From Variovorax paradoxus (GTDB taxonomy: Bacteria; Pseudomonadota; Gammaproteobacteria; Burkholderiales; Burkholderiaceae_C), in NCBI RefSeq assembly GCF_024734665.1, contig NZ_CP102931.1, forward strand, positions 5,082,001-5,146,000: a stretch of DNA of 64,000 nucleotides, written 5' to 3'. Below are positions 37,244-46,471 of the stretch, piece after piece. Both the position numbers and the translations under genes were made by a program. Position 1 is the stretch's first letter; every line of letters begins with the position of its first letter. The notes under the pieces are model-generated. The model did no database searches and was not told where the DNA came from. It was given only the letters and a program-made list of their open reading frames with translations.

Positions 37244-38761
37244 ATGGCCATCAAGCGCCCCACCCTCGACCAGTTGCAGGACGTTGCCCTGGGCCTGGGC
37301 ATCCATCTGTCCGAAGCGCAGGCCAGCAGCTACAACGCGCTGCTGCAGGCCAACTTCGATGCCTACGACGCGGTCGATGCGATGCCCGACTACCTGCCTG
37401 TCGTGAGCTATGCGCGCACGCCCGGCTACCGCCCCCTGGGCGAAGAAAACAAGTACGGCGCCTGGTACGTCAAGACCACGATCAAGGGCAAGGCCGAGGG
37501 CAAGCTCGCCGGCAAGACCGTGGTGCTCAAGGACAACGTCTGCCTCGCCGGCGTGCCGATGATGAACGGCGCCTCCACGCTCGAAGGCTATGTGCCGAAC
37601 GTCGACGCCACCGTCGTCACCCGGCTGCTCGATGCCGGTGCCACGGTGGTGGGCAAGGCGGTCTGCGAATACTTCTGCTTCTCGGGCGGCTCGCACACCA
37701 GTGCCTCCGGGCCGGTCCACAACCCGCACCGCATGGGCTACTCGGCCGGAGGCTCCTCGTCGGGCAGCGCGGCGCTGGTGGCCGCGGGCGAGGTCGACCT
37801 GGCGATCGGCGGCGACCAGGGCGGCTCCATCCGCATGCCGGCGTCCTATTGCGGCATCTACGGCATGAAGGCCACCCACGGCCTGGTGCCCTACACCGGC
37901 GTGATGCCGATCGAACTGACCATCGACCACACCGGCCCGATGACGGCCAACGTGACCGACAACGCGCTGATGCTCGAAGTGCTGGCCGGCCCCGACGGGC
38001 TCGATCCGCGCCAGCATGCGGGCCAGGCCGCCAAGCCCTACAGCGAGCTCATGAAGGACGGCGTGCGCGGCCTGCGCATCGGCATCGTCAAAGAAGGCTT
38101 CGGCTGGCCCCAGTCTGACCCCGCCGTCGGCGCCAAGGTGCGCAAGGCGGCCGAGGTGTTTACCCGGCTGGGCGCGATCGTCAGCGAGGTGTCGGTCCCC
38201 ATGCATTCGGTCGGCCCGGCGATCTGGCTGCCGATTGCCGCCGAGGGTGCCACCCAGCAGATGATGAAAGACAACGGCCACGGCTTCAACTGGAAGGGGC
38301 TCTACGTCACCAGCATGGTCGACTTCCACGCCGGCTGGAAGCACCGCGCCGACGAGCTCTCCGAAACGCTCAAGCTCACCATGGTGCTTGGCGAGTATTT
38401 CATCAAGCACTACCGCGGCCACTACTACGCCAAGGCGCAGAACCTGGCCCGCCAGCTGACCGCGGCCTACGACAGCGCCCTGTCCGATGTCGATCTGCTG
38501 CTGATGCCCACGCTGCCGATCACGGCCACGCCGCTGCCGGCGCCCGGCGCCAGCATCGAGGAGGTGGTCACGCGCGCCTTCGAGGTGCTGCCCAACACCT
38601 GCCCCTTCGACGTCACCGGCCATCCCTCGATGAGCGTGCCCTGCGGGCTGATCGACGGCCTGCCGGTCGGAATGATGCTCACCGGCCGCTGCTACGACGA
38701 AGCCACCATCTACCGCGCCGCCTATGCCTTCGAGCAGGCCGGCGACTGGAAAGCCATCTGA
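37244..38761 (+). CDS. Amidase signature family hydrolase (second of three)
   Basis: A 505-residue amidase. The longer N-terminal helical part (about 1-90) resembles enzymes associated with nitrile hydratases and aryl-amide degradation. The triad is complete: Lys96 in KTVVLKDNVCLAG, cis-Ser171 in YSAGGSSSGSAA and nucleophile Ser195 in IGGDQGGSIRMPASYCG. The C-terminus has PFDVTGHPSMSVPCG and DGLPVGMMLTGRCYDE. GCGGAG lies 8 bases before the ATG. It is the first gene after the predicted operator and is followed by a full importer, so it probably hydrolyses an imported amide. Confidence 0.93.
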   Translation: MAIKRPTLDQLQDVALGLGIHLSEAQASSYNALLQANFDAYDAVDAMPDYLPVVSYARTPGYRPLGEENKYGAWYVKTTIKGKAEGKLAGKTVVLKDNVCLAGVPMMNGASTLEGYVPNVDATVVTRLLDAGATVVGKAVCEYFCFSGGSHTSASGPVHNPHRMGYSAGGSSSGSAALVAAGEVDLAIGGDQGGSIRMPASYCGIYGMKATHGLVPYTGVMPIELTIDHTGPMTANVTDNALMLEVLAGPDGLDPRQHAGQAAKPYSELMKDGVRGLRIGIVKEGFGWPQSDPAVGAKVRKAAEVFTRLGAIVSEVSVPMHSVGPAIWLPIAAEGATQQMMKDNGHGFNWKGLYVTSMVDFHAGWKHRADELSETLKLTMVLGEYFIKHYRGHYYAKAQNLARQLTAAYDSALSDVDLLLMPTLPITATPLPAPGASIEEVVTRAFEVLPNTCPFDVTGHPSMSVPCGLIDGLPVGMMLTGRCYDEATIYRAAYAFEQAGDWKAI

Positions 38762-38845
38762 CGCTTTCGCCCGCTTTCTTCTGTTCCTGCCTTTCTCAAC
38801 AACACAGCGGCGGCTGCGCCCGCCGAGCAACGAGGAGTTAGTTCC

Positions 38846-40072
38846 ATGGATCGTCGTTCCTTCATCCAGTCTTCGGCCGCTGCCCTGGCGGGCACCGCGG
38901 TGCCGCTGTTTCCGATGTCAGCCATGGCCGCCGACGAGATCGTCGTCGGCAGCATCGTCGACATGTCGGGCGGGCTGGACATCTACGGCAAGCCGATGGC
39001 CGACTGCATGACGCTCGCGGTCGAAGAGCAGAACGCCGCCGGCGGCCTGCTGGGCAAGAAGATCAGGCTGGCCACCTACGACCCGCAGTCGAACATGCAG
39101 CTCTATGCGCAGTTCGCGCAGCAATCGGCGCTGAAGGACAAGTCGACGGTCGTGATGGGCGGCATCACCTCGGCCTCGCGCGAGGTGATCCGGCCGGTGC
39201 TCACGCGCAACAAGACGCTGTACTTCTACAACACGCAGTACGAAGGAGGCGTGTGCGACCGCAACACCTTCTGCACCGGCGTCACGCCCGGCCAGACCGT
39301 CGCCAAGCTCATTCCCTACGCGATGAAGAAGTGGGGCAAGAAGGTCTACGTGGTGGCGGCCGACTACAACTACGGCCAGATCACCTCGCAATGGGTCAAG
39401 AAGTTCGTGCAGGAGAACGGCGGCTCGGTCGCCTCCATCGACTTCTTCCCGCTCGACGTGACCAACTTCGGCCCGACCATCTCGAAGATCGAGGCGGCCA
39501 AGCCCGACATGATCGTCTCGGCGCTGGTCGGCGGCGCGCACATCTCCTTCTACCGCCAGTGGGCGGCCGCGGGCCTGACGAAGAAGATCCCGCTCGCATC
39601 CACCACCTTCGCCGGCGGCAACGAGCACATCGTGCTGTCGCAGGCCGAGGCCGACGGCTTTCTCATCTCCTACAACTACTTCCAGAACCTCGACACGCCG
39701 CAGAACAAGGCCTTCAAGGAGCGCTTCTACAAGCGCTTCGGCGCCGACTATCCCAACATCACCGAGCTCGCGATGGGTACCTACCAGGGCTTCAAGCTCT
39801 GGGCCGAGGGCGTGAAGAAGGCCGGTTCGCTCGACCGCGAGAAGATGATCGCGGCCCTGGAGACCGGCATCAGCATCGACGGCCCGAGCGGCAAGGTCTC
39901 GCTCGACCCGGCCACCCACCACTGCGTGCTGAACGTGAGCATCGCCGAGGTGCGCAACAAGCAGCTCAACATCGTCGAGACCTTCCAGCAGCAGCAGCCG
40001 GTGGACACCAGCGCGGTCTGCAACCTCGTGAAGAACCCGAAGGACAACCAGCAGTACGTGATCAAGGTCTGA
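38846..40072 (+). CDS. Periplasmic substrate-binding protein, urea/short-chain amide type (UrtA/FmdD-like)
   Basis: A 408-residue binding protein exported by a twin-arginine-like signal (MDRRSFIQSSAAALAG ... SAMAADE). The mature part starts EIVVGSIVDMSGGLDIYGKP and has ALKDKSTVVMGGITSASREV, YFYNTQYEGGVCDRNTFCTG and VYVVAADYNYGQITSQWVKK. This is typical of the urea/amide group within the branched-chain amino acid SBP family. It delivers substrate to the two permeases and two ATPases that follow within the same operon. It is also related in fold to the AmiC-like sensor encoded upstream. The exact ligand is unknown; an amide is likely from the flanking amidases. Confidence 0.92.
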   Translation: MDRRSFIQSSAAALAGTAVPLFPMSAMAADEIVVGSIVDMSGGLDIYGKPMADCMTLAVEEQNAAGGLLGKKIRLATYDPQSNMQLYAQFAQQSALKDKSTVVMGGITSASREVIRPVLTRNKTLYFYNTQYEGGVCDRNTFCTGVTPGQTVAKLIPYAMKKWGKKVYVVAADYNYGQITSQWVKKFVQENGGSVASIDFFPLDVTNFGPTISKIEAAKPDMIVSALVGGAHISFYRQWAAAGLTKKIPLASTTFAGGNEHIVLSQAEADGFLISYNYFQNLDTPQNKAFKERFYKRFGADYPNITELAMGTYQGFKLWAEGVKKAGSLDREKMIAALETGISIDGPSGKVSLDPATHHCVLNVSIAEVRNKQLNIVETFQQQQPVDTSAVCNLVKNPKDNQQYVIKV

Positions 40073-40087
40073 AGGCAAGGCACCGGC

Positions 40088-40954
40088 ATGGATCTCGCAC
40101 TCGTCGTTCTCATCCAGGTGCTCTACGCGGTGGCGAGCCTGGTCATCGTCTCCGCCGGGCTGGCCGTCATCTTCGGGATGATGAAGGTCATCAATCTCGC
40201 GCACGGCGAGTTCATGATGCTCGGCGCCTATGCCGTCATTGCGGCGCTCAAGCTCGGCATCAACCTGTGGATCGCGATGTTCATCGTCGCGCCGATCGCG
40301 GTGGGCCTGGTCGGCGTGGTGCTGGAGCGGCTGGTCATTCGCCGCCTCTACGGCCGCATGGTCGACACCATGCTGGCCACCTGGGGGCTGTCGCTGCTGC
40401 TGGTGGGCATCGTCACCTCGGTGGCGGGCAACACCACGGCCGGCGTCTCGGCGCCGCTGGGCAGCTTTTCCATCGGCGCCTACTCGGTCAGCGGCTACAC
40501 GCTGGTGATCATCGCGGTTGCCGTGGCGCTGTCGCTGGCGATCCGCTTCGTGCTCACGCGCACGCAGCTGGGCCTGATCGCGCGCGGCACCATGCAGAAG
40601 CCCGATATGGCGAACGCACTCGGCATCAGCCCGAGCCGCGTGTACTCGGTCACCTTCGCGGTGGGCGCCGCGCTCTCCGGCCTGGCCGGCGGGCTGCTCG
40701 CGCCGCTGACCGGCGTGGTGCCGACCATGGGCGCCGCCTTCGTGGCCAAGGCCTTCATCACCGTGATCGGCGGCGGGCCGGCCATCCTGGCAGGCCTGAT
40801 CGGTGCATCGACGCTCTTCGGCGCCATCAACCAGCTCGCGACCTTCGTGACCACGCCTGTGCTGGGCGAGGTGGCGCTGCTCGTGGCCGCGATCGTGATG
40901 CTGCGGCTGCTGCCGCAAGGCATCACCGGACGTTTCTTCAAGGGGTCCCTGTGA
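40088..40954 (+). CDS. Branched-chain amino acid/urea-type ABC permease (LivH/UrtB-like)
   Basis: A 288-residue inner-membrane subunit with about eight spans. It opens with LVVLIQVLYAVASLVIVSAG and LAVIFGMMKVINLAHGEFMM, the LivH signature. The cytoplasmic loop is LGLIARGTMQKPDMANALGI, followed by FAVGAALSGLAGGLLAPLTG. It pairs with the next permease, and its stop overlaps that gene's GTG start by four bases (GTGA). Confidence 0.95.
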   Translation: MDLALVVLIQVLYAVASLVIVSAGLAVIFGMMKVINLAHGEFMMLGAYAVIAALKLGINLWIAMFIVAPIAVGLVGVVLERLVIRRLYGRMVDTMLATWGLSLLLVGIVTSVAGNTTAGVSAPLGSFSIGAYSVSGYTLVIIAVAVALSLAIRFVLTRTQLGLIARGTMQKPDMANALGISPSRVYSVTFAVGAALSGLAGGLLAPLTGVVPTMGAAFVAKAFITVIGGGPAILAGLIGASTLFGAINQLATFVTTPVLGEVALLVAAIVMLRLLPQGITGRFFKGSL

Positions 40955-42048
40955 ATCGTTTTGCCAAGTCCTGGGTCAGCGCGGCGATCAGCCTGGCCGT
41001 TGGCGTCGCGCTGCTCTTCGGCCTGCCCGGCGTGATGGACGACTACACGCTGATCGAAGTCACGATCTACGCCGTCATGTCGATCCTCGGCGTGAGCCTT
41101 GCCTTCATCTGGGGCTTCGGCGGCATCCTGTGCTTCGGGCAGGCAGCCTTCTTCGGCCTCGGCTCGTACACCTACGCGATCGCGATGATGAACATGGGCG
41201 ACAGCACCGTGCCCTTCCTGCTCGCGATCGTGGTCCCCGCGTTGTTCGCCGCGCTGCTGGGCTACGTGATCTTCTACGGCCGCCTGTCGGACGTGTACAT
41301 GGGCGTGATCACCCTCACCGTCACGCTGATCCTGTTCAACCTGATCAACTCGACCGCCGGGCCGGAGTGGCGCATCGGCAATGCGCCGCTGGGCGGCTTC
41401 AACGGCATCCCGGCGATACCGACGCTCAACTGGCCCGGGCAGCAGGACGAGGTGCTCACACCGAAGGACTTGTTCTACGTCACCTTCAGCTGCCTGTTGC
41501 TGGTCTATCTGGGGCTGCGCGTGCTGATCAGCTCGAAGATCGGCCGCGTGATCGTCGCGGCCAAGGAGAACGAGCAGCGCGTGCTGCTGCTGGGCTACGA
41601 CGCGCGCGCCTACAAGCTATTCAGCTTCACGCTGGGGGGCGCCATCGCAGGCCTGGCGGGCTGCCTGTTCGCGAACTGGGGTGCATTCACGAGCCCCACC
41701 ATCTTCGGCCTCGGGCAGTCGGCGCAGATCATCATCTGGGTCATCGTCGGCGGCCTGGGCACACTGGTCGGGCCGATCGTCGGCTGCATCGCGATCCAGT
41801 GGCTGACCTCGCAGATCGGTACGCAGCAGACCTTCAATTCCAACCTGGTGCTCGGCGGCATCCTGGTGGTCTTCGTGCTGCTGGTGCCGCGCGGCATCGT
41901 ACCGACCCTCGGCGACCTGATCGACATGGCGTGGCGCCGCCTGCGCAAGACGCCGGCACATGCCCCGAAGGTGGCCTCGCCCGCGGCGGCCCCCAAGGCC
42001 CCGATCGAAGCGCCGCACGCGCTGACCGCAACGGAGACGGCCCCATGA
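40951..42048 (+). CDS. Branched-chain amino acid/urea-type ABC permease (LivM/UrtC-like)
   Basis: A 365-residue inner-membrane subunit started by GTG at 40951, which overlaps the stop of the previous gene. Core features are ILGVSLAFIWGFGGILCFGQ and AAFFGLGSYTYAIAMM, the LivM signature GRVIVAAKENEQRVLLLGYD in the cytoplasmic loop, and QIIIWVIVGGLGTLVGPIVG. The last 35 or so residues are a polar Ala/Pro tail. ATGA overlap couples it to the first ATPase gene. Confidence 0.94.
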   Translation: MNRFAKSWVSAAISLAVGVALLFGLPGVMDDYTLIEVTIYAVMSILGVSLAFIWGFGGILCFGQAAFFGLGSYTYAIAMMNMGDSTVPFLLAIVVPALFAALLGYVIFYGRLSDVYMGVITLTVTLILFNLINSTAGPEWRIGNAPLGGFNGIPAIPTLNWPGQQDEVLTPKDLFYVTFSCLLLVYLGLRVLISSKIGRVIVAAKENEQRVLLLGYDARAYKLFSFTLGGAIAGLAGCLFANWGAFTSPTIFGLGQSAQIIIWVIVGGLGTLVGPIVGCIAIQWLTSQIGTQQTFNSNLVLGGILVVFVLLVPRGIVPTLGDLIDMAWRRLRKTPAHAPKVASPAAAPKAPIEAPHALTATETAP

Positions 42049-42764
42049 CGACGCCCCTGATCGAGACCCGCAACCTCAACGTGCGCTTCGGCGGCGTGCA
42101 CGCCACGCGCGACGTGAACTTCACGCTGGCCGAAGCCGAGCTGCGCTGCGTGATCGGCCCGAACGGCGCCGGCAAGAGCACTTTCTTCAAGCTGCTGACC
42201 GGCCAGGTCAAGCCGACCTCGGGCCAGATCCTGTTCCGCGGCCAGGACATCTCGAAGATGCAGCCGCACGACCCGGGCCGCCTGGGCATCGGCATCAAGA
42301 CCCAGGTGCCCAGCCTGTTCAACGGGCTGAGCGTGTGGGAGAACGTGTGGCTCTCGGCGCGGCGCCTGAACAGCACCGCGCAGGCCGACCGCATCACGCG
42401 CGAGACGCTCGAACGCGTAGGCATGCATGCCTACCGCGACGTCACGGCCGGGCTGCTGGCGCACGGCATGCGGCAGTGGGTCGAGATCGGCGTAGTGATC
42501 GCGGCCGATCCGCCGCTGATCCTGCTCGACGAACCGGCCGCCGGCATGAGCGACGGCGAGGTGGCGCGCACGGCCGAACTCATCCTGGAAATCAACCGCC
42601 AGCATGCGCTGGTGGTGGTGGAACACGACATGAACTTCATCCGCATGATCGCCAGGAAAGTCACCGTGCTGCACCAGGGCGCCGTGATCAAGGAGGACAC
42701 GCCGGACCGCATCATGAGCGACCCGCTGATCCAGCAGATCTACCTCGGCAAGAAGCCGCACTGA
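42045..42764 (+). CDS. ABC ATPase, LivG/UrtD-like
   Basis: A 239-residue ATPase. Walker A is IGPNGAGKSTFFKLLTG. The signature position reads GLLAHGMRQWVEIGVVIA, with LAHGM replacing the usual LSGGQ; UrtD proteins usually have LSHGQ here, so the deviation is in line with the urea subgroup. Walker B is LILLDEPAAGMSDGE and the switch His is in VVVEHDMNFI. The C-terminus QQIYLGKKPH is typical of LivG/UrtD proteins. It works with the next ATPase as a heterodimer. Confidence 0.94.
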   Translation: MTTPLIETRNLNVRFGGVHATRDVNFTLAEAELRCVIGPNGAGKSTFFKLLTGQVKPTSGQILFRGQDISKMQPHDPGRLGIGIKTQVPSLFNGLSVWENVWLSARRLNSTAQADRITRETLERVGMHAYRDVTAGLLAHGMRQWVEIGVVIAADPPLILLDEPAAGMSDGEVARTAELILEINRQHALVVVEHDMNFIRMIARKVTVLHQGAVIKEDTPDRIMSDPLIQQIYLGKKPH

Positions 42765-42784
42765 CCCCGAAGGCGCACCACAAC

Positions 42785-43489
42785 ATGCTGGACGTATCGG
42801 GTCTTCACGCAGGCTACGGGGCCATCCCCGTGCTGCACGACATCTCGCTGCAGATCGCACAAGGCGAATCGGTCGGCATCCTCGGCCACAACGGCATGGG
42901 CAAGACCACCATGCTGCGCACGCTGATTGGCGCACTGCGTGCCACATCGGGCACCGTGCGCTTCGGCGATGCCGACGTCACGCGCCTCGCGCCGCATGCG
43001 CGCGCCCGCCTGGGCATGGCCTACGTGCCGCAGGGGCGCGAGATCTTTCCGACGCTGAGCGCGATGGACAACCTGCGCATGGGCCTGGTGAAGACCGGCG
43101 AGCGCACGCTGCACACCATCGAGGCACTGCTGGAGGACTTTCCGCGCCTCAAGCCGCTGCTCGAACGGCCCGGCGGTTCGCTCTCGGGCGGCGAGCAGCA
43201 GCTGCTGGCGCTGGCCCGCGCACTGGCCGGCAAGCCCACGCTGCTGCTGCTCGACGAGCCCACCGAAGGCATCCAGCCTTCGATCATCGAGGAGATCGCC
43301 GAAACGCTGGCGGCGCTGCGCGACCGCATGAAGCTCACGATCGTGCTGGTGGAGCAGAACCTCGAATTCATCGCCGCCGTGTCGCAGCGGGTGCTCGTCA
43401 TCAAGCGCGGCCAGATCGGCGGGGAGATTCCGCGCGAGCACCTCGGCGATTTCGAAATCATGAGTCAATACACAGGAGTCCATGGATGA
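42785..43489 (+). CDS. ABC ATPase, LivF/UrtE-like
   Basis: A 234-residue ATPase. It opens LDVSGLHAGYGAIPVLHDIS, as UrtE/LivF proteins do. Walker A is GILGHNGMGKTTMLRTLIG, where GHNGMGKT replaces the common GPNGAGKT, as often seen in UrtE. The Q-loop is YVPQGREIFPTLSAMDNL, the signature is GSLSGGEQQLLALARALAG and Walker B is LLLLDEPTEGIQP. The stop overlaps the start of the next amidase as ATGA, so the importer and the amidase are translated together. Confidence 0.95.
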   Translation: MLDVSGLHAGYGAIPVLHDISLQIAQGESVGILGHNGMGKTTMLRTLIGALRATSGTVRFGDADVTRLAPHARARLGMAYVPQGREIFPTLSAMDNLRMGLVKTGERTLHTIEALLEDFPRLKPLLERPGGSLSGGEQQLLALARALAGKPTLLLLDEPTEGIQPSIIEEIAETLAALRDRMKLTIVLVEQNLEFIAAVSQRVLVIKRGQIGGEIPREHLGDFEIMSQYTGVHG

Positions 43490-44883
43490 GCAACGAACTG
43501 CATTACCTCGAGCTGGTGGACATCGGCCAGCGCATCCAGCGCAAGGAGCTCTCGCCGGTCGAGGTCACGCAAGCGCAACTCGACCGCATCGAAAAGGTCG
43601 ACGGCGCGCTGAAGAGCTACGCGATCGTGATGGCCGAGCAGGCGCTGGCCGAAGCGCGCCGCGCCGAGGCCGAGATCGCAAAGGGACAGATCCGAGGGCC
43701 ACTGCATGGCGTGCCGGTCGCGGTAAAGGACCTGTGCTGGACCGAGGGCGTGGCCACCGCCGCCGGCATGACGCTCTACCGGGACTTCGTGCCCACCGAA
43801 GACGGCACGGCCGTGCGCAGGCTGCGCGAGGCGGGCGCCGTGATCCTCGGCAAGCTGCAGCTCACCGAGAGCGCATATGCCGACCACCACCCCACGGTCA
43901 CGCCGCCGGTCAATCCGTGGAATGCGGCGCACTGGTCGGGCGCGTCGTCCAGCGGCTCGGGCGTCGCGACCGCGGCAGGGCTTTGCTATGGCTCGCTGGG
44001 CACCGACACGGGGGGCTCGATCCGCTTCCCCAGCGCCGCCAATGGGCTCACCGGCCTCAAGCCGACCTGGGGCCGCGTGAGCCGCCACGGCGCCTTCGAG
44101 CTGGCCGCGACACTCGACCACATCGGCCCGATGACGCGCAGCGCCGCCGATGCGGGCGCGATGCTCGGTGCCATCGCCGGCGCCGACCCCAAGGACCCGA
44201 CCGCGAGCCTGGCGGCCGTGCCCAACTACCTGGCGGGAATGCAGCGGGGCCTGCGCGGCTTGCGCGTAGGCATCGATGCACGCTGGAATGGCGAGGGCGT
44301 CGATGCGCAGACCCTGAAAGTGATGGAAGGCGCGCTCACGGCTGTGCGCGAGCTCGGCGCCGAGGTGCGCGAAGTTGCCTTCCCCGATCCGGCGCAGGTC
44401 ATCGCCGACTGGTTTCCGCTCTGCGGCATCGAGGCGGCCGTGGTGCACGAGTCGACCTACCCCGCACGCAAGGACATGTACGGCCCGGCCCTGTCCGGCC
44501 TGCTCGACCTCGGCCGCGCACAGAGCGGCGTGGACTACCAGAAGATCGTGCTGAACCGCCATGCCTTCAGCGGCCGGGTGCGGGCGATGTTCGAGGGCAT
44601 CGACCTGCTGCTGGTTCCGGCCCACGGCGTGGCCTCGCCCACTCTCGCGCGCATGGCCACCTTCGGCGAGGACGCCGGGCTGATGTCCGCCATGCTGCGC
44701 TACACCTGCCCCTTCGACATGAGCGGCAGCCCCACGATCACGCTGCCGGGCGGCTTCACCGAGGCCGGCACGCCGGTTGCCTTCCAGTTCGTCGCCCGCC
44801 ATTTCGAGGAAGAACTGCTTGTGCGCGCGGGCTGGGCCTTTCAGCAGGCGACCGACTGGCACCAGCGGCATCCGGCGCTTTGA
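43486..44883 (+). CDS. Amidase signature family hydrolase (third of three)
   Basis: A 465-residue amidase with a complete triad: Lys81 in GVPVAVKDLCWTEGVA, cis-Ser154 in WSGASSSGSGVA and nucleophile Ser178 in LGTDTGGSIRFPSAANG. The spacing of 24 between the serines equals that of the other two amidases in the window, but sequence similarity outside the core looks low, so it is a paralogue with a different substrate rather than a recent copy. It is fused in translation to the importer ATPase (ATGA) and to the GMC oxidoreductase (TTGA). Confidence 0.93.
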   Translation: MSNELHYLELVDIGQRIQRKELSPVEVTQAQLDRIEKVDGALKSYAIVMAEQALAEARRAEAEIAKGQIRGPLHGVPVAVKDLCWTEGVATAAGMTLYRDFVPTEDGTAVRRLREAGAVILGKLQLTESAYADHHPTVTPPVNPWNAAHWSGASSSGSGVATAAGLCYGSLGTDTGGSIRFPSAANGLTGLKPTWGRVSRHGAFELAATLDHIGPMTRSAADAGAMLGAIAGADPKDPTASLAAVPNYLAGMQRGLRGLRVGIDARWNGEGVDAQTLKVMEGALTAVRELGAEVREVAFPDPAQVIADWFPLCGIEAAVVHESTYPARKDMYGPALSGLLDLGRAQSGVDYQKIVLNRHAFSGRVRAMFEGIDLLLVPAHGVASPTLARMATFGEDAGLMSAMLRYTCPFDMSGSPTITLPGGFTEAGTPVAFQFVARHFEEELLVRAGWAFQQATDWHQRHPAL

Positions 44884-46463
44884 AGACGTACGACACGATC
44901 ATCGTGGGTGCCGGCACCGCAGGCTGCGTGCTGGCGAACCGGCTCTCGGCCGATCCGGCCCGCAAGGTGCTGCTGCTCGAGGCGGGCAGGGCCGCGCCCC
45001 GCGCCTCCAGCATTCCGGCGCTGTGGTCGTCGATGTTGAACACCGAGGTGGACTGGAGCTTTCATACCGAGCCGCAGCCGGGTTGCAAGGGAAGGCGCCT
45101 GTACTGGCCCAGAGGCAGGATGGTCGGCGGATCGGGCGCCCTGAACGCGATGATCTACATGCGCGGCCTGCCCTCCGACTACGACCGCTGGGCAGCGGCC
45201 GGATGCGCCGGGTGGAGCTGGAAAGAGGTATTGCCGTTCTTCAAACGGTCCGAGCAGAACCTTCGGCTTGGCGCTTCGCCCCTGCACGGCTGCGAAGGGG
45301 AACTGGTCGTCTCCGACATCGCGCACGTCGACGCGGTGGAACGCCTCTGGCTACAGGCCGCGCAGGCGGCTGGCTTGCCGGCCAACGAAGATTTCAATGG
45401 CCCGGGCCAGGAAGGCGTCGGGCTGTTCCAGGCCACGGTGAAGGACGGCGCGCGCTTCGGCACCGGCAGCGCATTCCTGGCGCCCGCGCTGGCGCGTTCC
45501 AACCTGTCATTGCACACCGGCGTGACGCTCCTGCGCCTGATCTTCGAAGGTACGCGGGCAACCGGCGTGGAGTTTCTTCACAACGGGGTTCCCGGACGCG
45601 TTACCGCCTCTTGCGAGGTGGTGCTCTGTGCAGGCGCCGTGGGCTCGCCTCACCTGCTGCTGAACTCGGGCATCGGTGCGGCCGACGAGCTTTCCCGTGT
45701 CGGCATACGCCCGCTGATCGACCTGCCCGGCGTCGGCAAGAACCTGCAGGACCACGTCAACGCCTCCATCACCTGTGCCACGCACGAGCGGTTCGGCATT
45801 GCACAGGCTTCGGACGAGGAGGCGGCGCTTCACATGAAGCTGTGGGAGCAAGACCGCAGCGGACCGCTCGCCTCGAACTGGTCTTCATGCGGGGGCTTCG
45901 CGCGCGTCGGACCCGGCGCCGGCGACCCCGACCTGCAGCTCTATTGCATCCCGAGCGCCAACCGCGACCACAACCGCCATCTCTCGGCAGGCCCGGGCAT
46001 CACGCTTTTCTCGGTCCTGCAGCGACCGCAGAGCCACGGCGAGCTGCGCCTGCGTTCCGCCGATCCGCTCGAGGCGCCGGCCATCGACCCTCGGTACTTC
46101 AGCGACGCGCAGGGCAGCGACCTGCAGCTTCTGGTGGAAGGCATCCGCCTCAACCGGGAGATCCTGCGCCAGGCGCCCATCGCCGAACACCTCCGCGATG
46201 AGATTTCGGCCAGTGCGGGCGCGGTCACCGATGCGCAGCTGCGCGATTTCGTTCGCGGTCACGCATCCACCCTGTATCACCCGACCAGCACCTGCAAGAT
46301 GGGCATCGACGATCTGGCAGTCGTGGACCCGACGCTGAAGGTTCATGGCATCGAAGGCCTGTATGTGGCCGATGCCTCGGTGTTCCCTTGCATGGTTTCG
46401 GGCAACACGAATGCGCCGACGGTGATGGTGGCGGAGCGTGCGGCCCGCTTCATCGACCCCTGA
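44880..46463 (+). CDS. GMC family FAD-dependent oxidoreductase (choline/alcohol dehydrogenase-like)
   Basis: A 527-residue flavoenzyme. The start is TTG at 44880, within the TTGA that also ends the amidase gene; the FAD motif YDTIIVGAGTAGCVLANRLS follows directly and no other start fits. GMC signatures are YWPRGRMVGGSGALNAMIYM (signature 1) and VVLCAGAVGSPHLLLNSGIG (signature 2). The catalytic His is in ASTLYHPTSTCKMGI, and an Asn lies in VSGNTNAPTVMVAERAARF. Such enzymes oxidise alcohols to aldehydes. As the last gene of the amide operon it may oxidise an alcohol released by the amidases, for example an amino alcohol. This is inference. Confidence 0.93.
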   Translation: MKTYDTIIVGAGTAGCVLANRLSADPARKVLLLEAGRAAPRASSIPALWSSMLNTEVDWSFHTEPQPGCKGRRLYWPRGRMVGGSGALNAMIYMRGLPSDYDRWAAAGCAGWSWKEVLPFFKRSEQNLRLGASPLHGCEGELVVSDIAHVDAVERLWLQAAQAAGLPANEDFNGPGQEGVGLFQATVKDGARFGTGSAFLAPALARSNLSLHTGVTLLRLIFEGTRATGVEFLHNGVPGRVTASCEVVLCAGAVGSPHLLLNSGIGAADELSRVGIRPLIDLPGVGKNLQDHVNASITCATHERFGIAQASDEEAALHMKLWEQDRSGPLASNWSSCGGFARVGPGAGDPDLQLYCIPSANRDHNRHLSAGPGITLFSVLQRPQSHGELRLRSADPLEAPAIDPRYFSDAQGSDLQLLVEGIRLNREILRQAPIAEHLRDEISASAGAVTDAQLRDFVRGHASTLYHPTSTCKMGIDDLAVVDPTLKVHGIEGLYVADASVFPCMVSGNTNAPTVMVAERAARFIDP

Positions 46464-46471
46464 GCCGCCCT

